Positions 28,101 through 35,066 of a DNA stretch of 64,000 nucleotides are shown piece by piece; positions within the stretch are counted from its first letter, which is position 1, and every line of letters begins with the position of its first letter. The stretch covers positions 3,906,001-3,970,000 of the forward strand of contig NZ_BLZR01000001.1 in the NCBI RefSeq assembly GCF_014193895.1, written 5' to 3'. The translations under genes and the position numbers were made by a program. Source of the stretch: Clostridium fungisolvens. Its GTDB lineage: Bacteria > Bacillota > Clostridia > Clostridiales > Clostridiaceae. Below the pieces are notes generated by a model, which saw only the letters and a program-made list of their open reading frames with translations, made no database searches and had not been told where the DNA came from.

Positions 28101-28202
28101 TGATTGTGTTGGGTCTGTAGTAGCTGCTAGTGCATTATGACCGCCCCCAAAACACATCATAACCGATAAACCCCAAGAAATTATTTTCTTCCCTCTTTTC
28201 AT
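25146..28202 (-). CDS. Secreted GH3 beta-glycosidase, reversed domain order
   Basis: 1018 aa. Signal peptide residues 1-26 ending ALAA. Unlike most GH3 enzymes the alpha/beta sandwich (GH3_C) comes first (residues ~45-330: GMVLLEQNADHALPI, FGNGAIRTVRGGTGSGD), then a Fn3-like domain (~345-460, GKEVVQVYYSAP), then the TIM-barrel (~565-960). The barrel holds LADGPGGIRI, GRNFEYYSEDP, KHYAANNQE and nucleophile Asp in MTDWNGG. This order is known for some rumen GH3 beta-glucosidases. It should release glucose or xylose from oligosaccharides outside the cell. TAGGAGG precedes ATG. The LytTR pair upstream may control it. Confidence 0.93.
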   Translation of the reverse strand: MKRGKKIISWGLSVMMCFGGGHNALAATTDPTQSQRERDNATLARSVASQGMVLLEQNADHALPITAKSKSVALFGNGAIRTVRGGTGSGDPFNGGLSGGGDPMVNQNSRYHVNIYDTFIRKGYTVADSQFLESWVAGYDKELKTAASNPMTTFSYPEMQLTEDLVKSSSANTDTAIYVISRNAGEGADRSKTTMAGKLSNGTTFEVGDYELTAVEKSNLEMVGKNFKKVIVVLNVGGVIDTKFFKQIDGLDSLLLMGQAGQEAGDALFDVVTGAVTPSGKLTSTWAVNYSDYPASATFANNDKKIDKEVYNEGIYVGYRYFDTFGITPKYEFGYGLSYTNFDINVKEVSADTERVTVKAEVKNTGSTYSGKEVVQVYYSAPDSVDSEKAYQELAGYAKTDELAPGESQVLKISYNTKDMAYYNEKQAAYILDAGDYVIRVGKSSRNTSIAGIVKLDKKTVTEQLSNQMKVPESESLVEWSKKGKTPYTYTGEASEKAKAPVLKLSSSDFPKALNNASQYDSEVVSTYTTNSNAVKAQSYEKIVQVKDKPGSTLLDVYNKKVTMEEFVAQMSLEELATLNCGSGWGVSNDNAPIVGSNSDTIPGAAGETTRKYFDKYGIPSIILADGPGGIRIKQSYKATNVNTEEQKTYYQYCTAWPVSVLRAQTWDKDLMYKVGTAFAAELKEMGITLVLGPSLNIHRDPLNGRNFEYYSEDPVISGLSAAAETQGIQSLPGVGACLKHYAANNQESNRNAVDTIVSERTLREIYLKGFEIAVKASQPMSIMTSYNKINGVPTADSYDLCTDLARGEWGFQGLIMTDWNGGSSTPSKSMHAGNDLIMPGGTNRVQNIMGGLIDLKPVFDEKGQVALLEQKSFITMYSANWGEFVPSTTGTTKVVAQLAQGNHATVDGQGNILVNGQTIYRTYQFNWFAPGTWKDPLTTQYAEVSADGSQIIYHGYYPDNNKITLGDVQKSAMNNLKIIMQSDYMKKFYANEKIKQTPYSSQYKLTKYNYVDKSKIR

Positions 28203-28519
28203 TTAGAACCTCCTACCCCTTTCCTTCTATACTTATTTTTCAAATAAATTAAAAACAGGTTTCCTGTCTCCCCCCTTAAAAGTTTATTAGGCCACTGTAT
28301 AATTGGGCTCATTTATTTCAGGGCTCGGTATTGCCCACAAAAAATCTCTAGATTCCTGCAAACAAGGCAATCTATACAATAAATGTAGTATTTTTTGAAA
28401 ATCATTTCAATAAATTGGCGCAAAATGCTTTTTAAAAGCGCAAGTTGCATCTACAGTAAAAAAACAAACCGGGGCTATATTTTTCTACTGCTAAACTTTA
28501 TCACCATGAAATTATAGGC
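28203..28519. other. Leader region of GH3 gene
   Basis: No gene. It contains the GH3 promoter region. A small hairpin ACAGG-AAA-CCTGT followed by TTTTTAATTT on the minus strand (about 28250-28267) could attenuate. I found no clear LytTR tandem binding sites by eye. Confidence 0.35.
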
Positions 28520-28567
28520 AAAAAAAAATAAGCGACTATCAGCAAGGCTTTTGCCTGTAGTTGCTTT
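28520..28567 (-). terminator. Terminator after histidine kinase
   Basis: Minus-strand stem AAGCAACTA/TAGTCGCTT with inner AGGC-AAAA-GCCT, followed by a T-run (A-run at 28521-28528 on plus). Confidence 0.85.
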
Positions 28568-28597
28568 TAATATACTTTAACATCAATATCAAATTAT

Positions 28598-29881
28598 TTA
28601 TTTTGGCAATACAACATTAGCGTGAAAATACCCTTTCTCCATATAGAAGGAAAGCTGTCCACCATATTGTTTTATAATAGAGTCTACTACAGATATTCCA
28701 ACTCCATGATTTTCTTTATCTTTTTTAGTGGTTTTTAAATTCGGGTTATTCTCCAAAATATTCTCACTTGTTTTATTAGAAATTAGAAATATTAAACAAT
28801 CTCTTAAAGAAGTGATTTTCACTTTTATATGAGGCTCGTCCACGTTATATGAAGCTTCCATGGCATTATCTAATAAATTTGAAAGCACTGCACACAGCTC
28901 AAAATCTTTCATCTTAATATCCACAGAAGCAGATATCTGTATATGAAATGGTATTTTTTCAGAATAAGCAAGAGCACTTTTAAAACTCAGCACTGCATCA
29001 GCGGCATGGTTGCCGCACTTAACTGTTGAAAGCATCATAGCTTTATCCATGGCCAGCTCTGAAAAATAATGCTGTACTTCCTCAAACTGCTGCTTTTCAA
29101 GCATAATCTGCATACATAATATATGATTTTTCAAGTCATGTCTGAACCCATTCAGCGCATTATATGCCTTTTTAATTTCTTCATAATTCTGTACTTGCAG
29201 CTGCAGATACTGTGTATTCATAAGATAGAGAACTTTATCTTCATAGTCATTAACAATATTGGAATAAGTGATATAAAATACAATATTGATAATAAACATT
29301 GCCATCAGCATGCTTGCGAAAATATTGGATGTAATACCTGCATGTTCTAATATGAGTAGAACGCAAAAATTAAGTATAGGTATTATCATAAGAATACTCC
29401 AATAATAAAATGGTGGATTGTACTGCGTTTTAATCTTATGCTTTTGAATAATATATTCTGTCAACACCAGCAATAATGTGGTTATCACAAAATTACTAAC
29501 CAGATATGATATAGGTTGTAAAGAAGGTTCAGTAACTTTATACAAATAGAAGGAAAGATCAAAAATAATTACGAAAGAACACGAGAATAATATGACAATT
29601 GAAAATTTGCTAAAAAAATTGCCCTTAATGAAAAGAACACAAAAGCCTATTGTTACGAATATAAAAATATCTACCCCGTGGAGATAAATGTAATCATTCC
29701 ACATGTAACGCAGTTCAATTATAGTCAAAAAAGCTCCAATCAAAGAAAATACTATTGTATTTATGATGTAATGTTTATTCCTCTCATTTATTCCAAACAA
29801 CTTTATCATCAACATCAACGCAATGCAAATGTTTACAAAATGATTAAAAAAAGTACCAATAATTACAATCACTTCAACCAT
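28598..29881 (-). CDS. Sensor histidine kinase, AgrC-like (GHKL)
   Basis: 427 aa. Residues 1-200 contain six hydrophobic helices, the usual AgrC/VirS-type sensor. GFRHDLKNHILCM carries the phospho-acceptor His; LSNLLDNAMEAS is the N-box and GVGISVVDSIIKQYGG the G-box of the GHKL ATPase. The absence of an extracellular domain fits peptide or membrane signals. Starts 2 bp after the stop of its response regulator, an operon. No agrB/agrD-type peptide genes are adjacent, so the ligand is unknown. Confidence 0.92.
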   Translation of the reverse strand: MVEVIVIIGTFFNHFVNICIALMLMIKLFGINERNKHYIINTIVFSLIGAFLTIIELRYMWNDYIYLHGVDIFIFVTIGFCVLFIKGNFFSKFSIVILFSCSFVIIFDLSFYLYKVTEPSLQPISYLVSNFVITTLLLVLTEYIIQKHKIKTQYNPPFYYWSILMIIPILNFCVLLILEHAGITSNIFASMLMAMFIINIVFYITYSNIVNDYEDKVLYLMNTQYLQLQVQNYEEIKKAYNALNGFRHDLKNHILCMQIMLEKQQFEEVQHYFSELAMDKAMMLSTVKCGNHAADAVLSFKSALAYSEKIPFHIQISASVDIKMKDFELCAVLSNLLDNAMEASYNVDEPHIKVKITSLRDCLIFLISNKTSENILENNPNLKTTKKDKENHGVGISVVDSIIKQYGGQLSFYMEKGYFHANVVLPK

Positions 29882-29883
29882 TA

Positions 29884-30582
29884 CTACACCAGTCTTCCAA
29901 ACTCTTGAAAAACTTCTTTTACCCGTTTCCTACTCATCGGAAGTCTTTCTCCGGACTCAAGTACAATTTCACAGTTTCTTTTAATGGAGGCTATACATCT
30001 ATAATTTACCAGATACCCTTTATGTATTCGAATAAACCCATATTCTTTCAATAGAGACTCCATATCGCCCAAGCGGTACCTGAACTCCATTACTTTCGAT
30101 TGAGAAACAACTTTTAAGGTTTTATCTATACATTCAACATAAATTATTTTATTGGGATCCAGACGAATTTGCTGATTAGAGGCGGTAATGGTTATATGTT
30201 CTTTTGAATATATTAATGTTTTTATAAGAGCCTCAGTTACGCCATATATTTCTTTCTCAAATTGGCTTTTTCTTATAAACCTGAACGGACGGAACTGCAG
30301 CGATTCGTATACACTTTCTTCTAAATTGGAAATAAAAATAATCATACTTACTATAGCACAAACTTGGAGTTTTTTTGCAATATCAAATCCACTGAAATTA
30401 GGCATATCCACATCCAAAAAAATAACATCATAAAATTCATAACCTATATACTTCATAAAGACTTCGCTGTTATCAAAGGTTTCTATGGATGCACTATATT
30501 TCTGTTGCAGAAGAACATTTCTAATTTTTTCAGACATATACTCTAAAGTCATCCTAGAGTCATCACATATAGCAATCTTCAT
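29884..30582 (-). CDS. LytTR-family response regulator
   Basis: 232 aa. Receiver domain residues 1-120 with acidic pocket IAICDDS and phospho-Asp in VIFLDVDMPNFSG. Residues 130-232 are a LytTR DNA-binding domain (IRLDPNKIIYVECIDKTLKV, FIRIHKGYLVNYRCI). Such regulators bind direct repeats upstream of secreted enzyme, toxin or bacteriocin genes. It is cotranscribed with the kinase, and the GH3 gene directly downstream of the pair is a plausible target (inference). GAGGTGA precedes ATG 30582. Confidence 0.92.
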   Translation of the reverse strand: MKIAICDDSRMTLEYMSEKIRNVLLQQKYSASIETFDNSEVFMKYIGYEFYDVIFLDVDMPNFSGFDIAKKLQVCAIVSMIIFISNLEESVYESLQFRPFRFIRKSQFEKEIYGVTEALIKTLIYSKEHITITASNQQIRLDPNKIIYVECIDKTLKVVSQSKVMEFRYRLGDMESLLKEYGFIRIHKGYLVNYRCIASIKRNCEIVLESGERLPMSRKRVKEVFQEFGRLV

Positions 30583-30700
30583 AAAAAATCACCTCTTGAT
30601 AAATATTTGCATTTCTCTTAATATATTTTAACTTAATTGTTAATATTTTACAATGTAAATATGCAAGCCATCTTTTGGTGCCTCCAGGTTGCTTACAATT

Positions 30701-30800
30701 AAGCTTTTTACATGAATCAATACTCCTTTTTCTGTACATAGATAAATACATCTTACTTTACTTGAATTTTGTGTTCCGTAATTTCCGTATTGCAAAAATT
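30701..30800 (-). pseudogene. Fragment of ORF6N phage antirepressor gene
   Basis: Minus-strand translation LQYGNYGTQNSSKVR, IYLCTEKGVLIH matches residues 58-90 of the antirepressor encoded at 62994-63740 (LQYGNYGTQNSSKVRSLYLW). DNA from 30701 to about 30800 aligns with 63472-63571 at roughly 85%. It is a prophage-gene remnant without start or stop. Confidence 0.8.
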
Positions 30801-30943
30801 ACCTTTAAAATATCCATATCCCTTTAATCTATATAAAAAATACCCCACTGTCTCCAGCAAGGTATTTACTAACATAAGCTATACAATTCTATATAATCCT
30901 TCAATTATGATTTTAGATTTAAGTTAATGTCTTAATATAACCG

Positions 30944-31156
30944 CTATTGCACATAAGGTGACTTAGGATAACCTTCTCTATACTTTCCTCTAGTCTGAAG
31001 TCCCCCAATCCCTTTTATCCCTGTTATGGTATTCTCAATAACATCAGTTATAGAAACCACCTGATCTATCCTTGTATAGGCTACTTTCTCACATACAAAC
31101 ACAGGATCTAAACAGTGTATTAGGACTCGATTAGGGCTTGAGGCGAAGTTTGCACC
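30944..31156 (-). repeat. 213-bp repeat copy B: conserved gene 3' fragment
   Basis: Same 70-codon frame and stop as copy A at 24776-24988, in the same orientation, beginning at the same GGTGCAAAC. Homology ends at the stop codon on one side and at that codon on the other. The pair encloses the GH3 and two-component genes. Confidence 0.85.
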
Positions 31157-31225
31157 ACCAAACTGAACTCAAGTGCAACATTTAAGAAGATCTTTTCTTC
31201 CTATCAATTAAATTTATATGCTGAA

Positions 31226-31624
31226 ATGTATAAAGATTTAGAAGAGAAAACTATTGGTGAAAAAATAATTAAGCTGAGAAAAGTACATAACCTAAATCAA
31301 AAAGAATTTGCTGAAATTATAGGTCATCATTTTGATACGGTACTTCATTGGGAGACTCATGATGTTATGCCTAAGCCTGAAAGTATAAAAAAGGTTTGTA
31401 ATAAATTTGATTTGCAACTTGAGTACTTTCATGAGTATTATTTTTTCTACTTTAATAATCCTGGGGAGAGGGTTAGGAGGTGGAAGGAGAAAAAGAAATA
31501 TACTTATAGCAAGTGTTATAAGTTGCTTGGGGTAAGTGAGTCTACACTTAAAAAGTTGATTAGTGGGAGGATTGGGTTATCTTATGAGATGTATTTGAGG
31601 TTAAAGAAGACTAGAGTTTTCTAA
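31226..31624 (+). CDS. XRE-type HTH protein, probably 5'-truncated
   Basis: 132 aa from ATG 31226, but without a ribosome site. IGEKIIKLRKVHNLNQKEF followed by FDTVLHWETHDVMPKPESI is a Cro/C1 helix-turn-helix; a second HTH-like segment (YSKCYKLLGVSESTLKKLI) follows. The frame remains open upstream (KLNSSATFKKIFSSYQLNL) back to the edge of repeat copy B at about 31156, so the true N-terminal domain seems to have been removed at that junction. Full-length relatives may be HTH-bearing recombination or regulatory proteins; this one is best seen as a remnant. Confidence 0.65.
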   Translation: MYKDLEEKTIGEKIIKLRKVHNLNQKEFAEIIGHHFDTVLHWETHDVMPKPESIKKVCNKFDLQLEYFHEYYFFYFNNPGERVRRWKEKKKYTYSKCYKLLGVSESTLKKLISGRIGLSYEMYLRLKKTRVF

Positions 31625-31640
31625 TAATAAGTTTTAGTTA

Positions 31641-31682
31641 GAATATATTGAGTATATGTAGCCTTATATACTCAATATATTC
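31641..31682. terminator. Long AT-rich hairpin after HTH gene
   Basis: GAATATATTGAGTATA and TATACTCAATATATTC form a 16-bp stem 16 bp after the stop. The T-run is weak. Confidence 0.5.
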
Positions 31683-31916
31683 CTGAAATAAAATTCTTAT
31701 ATTATGTATAATTGGAAGTTAAATTTACTATAAAGTTTGTACAACATTCCGCATTACCGACGTCTCCAAGCTTTAAATAGACTTCGAAAGCTGGGAAATG
31801 TGAATTTACAATTGTTTTAATATATTTTTTATTAACACATATACCTTAATTAATATTTGTTAGATATAAAGTGCTTTCGATTCAAAGCTAACAGTAATGC
31901 TTTGATAGTAACCGTT

Positions 31917-32723
31917 CTATATATCCTTTTTTCTGAACTCAAAAAATATGGTTTTTGTTATCTCCCTAGTTACATCTGGAATCTCGTAATTAAATGATTT
32001 TGATGGTATAGTTACTTCTATAATAAAATCAAACTGTAATGAATATATTTTTTGGAGCAAGCCTATTCTTAATTGTGGAAAAAAATAAAATAAACTAATA
32101 TATTTCTTACTTTCAATTTCAAAGTTGATAAAATGATTATACATATAGCGTATATATGGGACTGTATTGTTTTTATCCAATCCTTTAAAAGGTAAAGGAG
32201 TCCAGTATTCTCTACAATAATGAAATGGCAATCTATTTCTCATTTCAATTTTATTAATTACTAATTCAAGTTCTCCACCATTCCACAACTCAAATTCAAC
32301 CAGTTTGGCATCCATTACCTCTGGATTGTCCACATCAATAACTATAGTATCACCTTTCATTTCATTGTGCTCTGATTCTATTTTAATATTGCTATTTAGA
32401 TATTCATAATAGTCATTTGAACTAAATTTATTGTCATATAGTTTATAAAAGTATTTATATAATTTATCCCTATAAGATTTTATCTCATTCTTAGTATAGT
32501 TCTTACTTTGACTTGTAGTTGAATCATATTTGTCATGATGTTGAAGACATAAAAAGGCTAAGTTATCTAATGAATTATTATTCCTATTTTTATCAAGATG
32601 AGCAATTTGTCCACTTTTCTCTTCATCATCCCCATTTATACCAAAGCATACGCAACATCTTCTTTTTGATTTGATTAAAACTTCAGTTTCTATTTCTGTA
32701 GATATTTTTTTTCGTTCTTCCAC
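31917..32723 (-). CDS. HNH-like zinc-finger nuclease with unknown C-terminal domain
   Basis: 268 aa from GTG 32723, set by GGAGG at 32730-32734; the longer ATG frame at 32759 overlaps that site. Residues 20-70 read CCVCFG, GQIAHLDKNRNNNSLDNL and LCLQHHDKYD, an HNH/McrA-like beta-beta-alpha-metal fold with its C-x2-C and C-x2-H zinc ligands. The C-terminal ~150 residues are a beta-rich domain I do not recognise. Such small HNH proteins are common in defence islands, where the second domain senses the trigger; role here is inferred from the neighbourhood. Confidence 0.75.
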   Translation of the reverse strand: MEERKKISTEIETEVLIKSKRRCCVCFGINGDDEEKSGQIAHLDKNRNNNSLDNLAFLCLQHHDKYDSTTSQSKNYTKNEIKSYRDKLYKYFYKLYDNKFSSNDYYEYLNSNIKIESEHNEMKGDTIVIDVDNPEVMDAKLVEFELWNGGELELVINKIEMRNRLPFHYCREYWTPLPFKGLDKNNTVPYIRYMYNHFINFEIESKKYISLFYFFPQLRIGLLQKIYSLQFDFIIEVTIPSKSFNYEIPDVTREITKTIFFEFRKKDI

Positions 32724-32846
32724 TTTTATCCTCCAATAATGCATTAATATCATTAACATTCTCGTACTTGAGTCGTTCCTTAAACAAATACATCTGAGGA
32801 ATATTCTCTATCAGCACATGTACCAGTTAAGGAGCGTGCATCAGCC

Positions 32847-33200
32847 TCATAGACTTAAGTAACTTTTATTTTTCTTCTTGATTAGTGATGTTATCATGAT
32901 AAGTTTTTTATATTGATAATTAAGTATTAAGTTATGGCTTATCCAAAAACTTGATTCTACAATATCAATTAAGACATTATTTAATGCATTTATTGTATAT
33001 TCACCATAAGCATTTATTATAGTATCAACAATATACAGGACTTCATCTAAGTAATATGTTCCACCTTGAAAGTTTGAAGTATTTTAATACTTTGTTTTCT
33101 TCAATTAAATACAAATCGTTTCTCATATATATCAGGATGCATCTAGCCTATCCACAATATACTTACAAAAACCTTCTCGTTGAATAGATTATCAAGTCTT
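32847..33200 (-). pseudogene. Decayed coding remnant, several frameshifts
   Basis: Minus-strand segments with protein-like content in shifting frames: LDNLFNEKVFVSILWIG then MHPDIYEKRF, then YLIEENKVLKYFKL, then GGTYYLDEVLYIVDTIINAY continuing to a stop at 32847. No intact gene. The rest of 32724-33492 shows no feature I can name. Confidence 0.4.
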
Positions 33201-33492
33201 ACCTATGACAACACATAAAATTGCAATTTGTATGAATTAGTATAAATGTAAAAATAATTACAATCTTACTTCTCATTATTGGACTAATATGTAAGACCTA
33301 ATCATGTCCAATTTTATGGATTTTGATAATTATATATATAAATGCATTAATGGGTTTAGGCAACAAAATTATATCTTTTCTTATGCAGACCGTTAAATCA
33401 CGTCTGAAAGCATAGATTACACATTTACTTTTTCTAGCATATTCTCATCCCCAAAATGTACCCACAGACAAATCCTGCGAATTTTATTTCTT

Positions 33493-34863
33493 TTATGGCA
33501 TATTTGAAATTAATAAATTATACGAAGAGTAAACATGTGCATCAGAGTTTACTGTTACAATCTTACCATCTTTCAAAAAATGCTGTGCAGCTGAAGGAAA
33601 AAAGTCTCTTGGCAAGGGAATTACAGCATTTGGATTATGATATACAGAAATGCCTTCTCCCCAAGTCTCTTCACAGTTTTCGTCAACCAAATTTTCAAAA
33701 ACAAGTGGCTTATCTGCGTTTGGTTCGGAATTATATACAGTACTGACTCTTATCATTATTGTATTGTTCGTATCAAATCCACTCTGCTTTCCCATTCTGT
33801 CAAACTTAGAAATAGTTCCTGACGCTGAATGTATTATTGCACTAACATTTTCAGCTCCAGGTTGAAAAAAGAATCCAGAGGGTATCTTAACCCCTGTGCT
33901 CTCTTTTATATGTGACTTTATTTTTTCACCAACAACAACCAAGTTTCCATTTTCATCATAATAGTGTGAGTGTTTTAGCCCATATAAATAATTTATTAAA
34001 GCAGTCGTACTCATGTTCATCGCCAACACATCATGAAAATCAGCTATCGCAATAACAAATGGAATATCTCTTGTATGATCATATTGCCAATAATGTAAAC
34101 TTCTATCTTTAGTTGTATGATTCAATTTAGAATACAACGGACTTCCATATATTAAAGGCAATTTATTTTTTGTTTCTTCTTCTACATTTACATCTATAGG
34201 TATTCTTCGTTCGTCTATTTTTAGATATGGTGTTCTATTTTCTGCGATAACAGCCTCTACAGCTACTGAAATGTCACCATTAGAAAGCATAAAGTCAGGT
34301 GCTTCATGTTCTCTATCAATTTTTAATCCTTCCTCATGAAAATAACAAAACAAATACAATTCCCACAAACGTGAATTAAAGCCACTTGTTTGAAATTGTT
34401 CGACAAAATTCCCATCAACATCGATAAAATATGGTGTGATTTCAGAAATTAATTTCTTTGCTGCACTGTGAGCTGGTATTTCGTTAATAGCCTTAAAATA
34501 AGGATGCAACCGTGACTCCTCAACAACCAAATGGAATAAATCTACCCCAAGTCTATCATCAATATCAGGCTTTAGTTGGATTTTCCCGATATTAACTTTA
34601 TTTTCAGTAAAATTTATCCACTCTTCAGCTTCTCTAATACTTTTAAATGATATTTCATTATCAATATATTTGATTTTCTTGTTTTGATTACGTGCCAAAA
34701 ATACAGCATTATAATCTTTATCAGTAAAATCGAATAATATAACTGCAAAAAGCGTGGTATCTTCATTAGTGTACCACTTTACTTCATCGGCTATTGCAAA
34801 GATTGCAGAGTCTCTTATAAAGCCTACGTAAACATCGAATGCTTTTCTACTTATATATCTCAT
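33493..34863 (-). CDS. Possible PD-(D/E)XK nuclease next to RADAR
   Basis: 456 aa, family not certain. The middle segment RLWELYLFCYFHEEGLKIDREHEAPDFMLSNG is broken here for length, but shows the Glu helix, the PDF strand and then ISVAVEAV, an order consistent with a PD-(D/E)XK nuclease core, with Lys replaced by Val. N-terminal ~150 residues are a separate alpha/beta domain; the C-terminus (GFFFQPGAENVSAIIHSA) is a beta-rich domain. AAAGGAAG precedes ATG 34863. It lies 204 bp beyond rdrB on the same strand and may be an independent single-gene defence. Confidence 0.65.
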   Translation of the reverse strand: MRYISRKAFDVYVGFIRDSAIFAIADEVKWYTNEDTTLFAVILFDFTDKDYNAVFLARNQNKKIKYIDNEISFKSIREAEEWINFTENKVNIGKIQLKPDIDDRLGVDLFHLVVEESRLHPYFKAINEIPAHSAAKKLISEITPYFIDVDGNFVEQFQTSGFNSRLWELYLFCYFHEEGLKIDREHEAPDFMLSNGDISVAVEAVIAENRTPYLKIDERRIPIDVNVEEETKNKLPLIYGSPLYSKLNHTTKDRSLHYWQYDHTRDIPFVIAIADFHDVLAMNMSTTALINYLYGLKHSHYYDENGNLVVVGEKIKSHIKESTGVKIPSGFFFQPGAENVSAIIHSASGTISKFDRMGKQSGFDTNNTIMIRVSTVYNSEPNADKPLVFENLVDENCEETWGEGISVYHNPNAVIPLPRDFFPSAAQHFLKDGKIVTVNSDAHVYSSYNLLISNMP

Positions 34864-35066
34864 GTAAAACTTCCTTTCTCAAAATAATAATCAAAATAAG
34901 TGAAACAGTATTAGTTATAGTCAACTTCACATTATTAGCCTAATTGGTATTTGAATAATTAGAAGTTAAAATTTAAATAGAAATAAACGTACTTAAGTAA
35001 ACAGGAACCCCTTCCCTCTCAAAGGACCTTACTGAGAGAGTCTTTACCGATAGATATTACTATTAA

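Noticed and set aside
31743..31803. Nested stems between HTH and HNH genes
   Set aside because: Short AT-rich pairings with no signature; could arise by chance.
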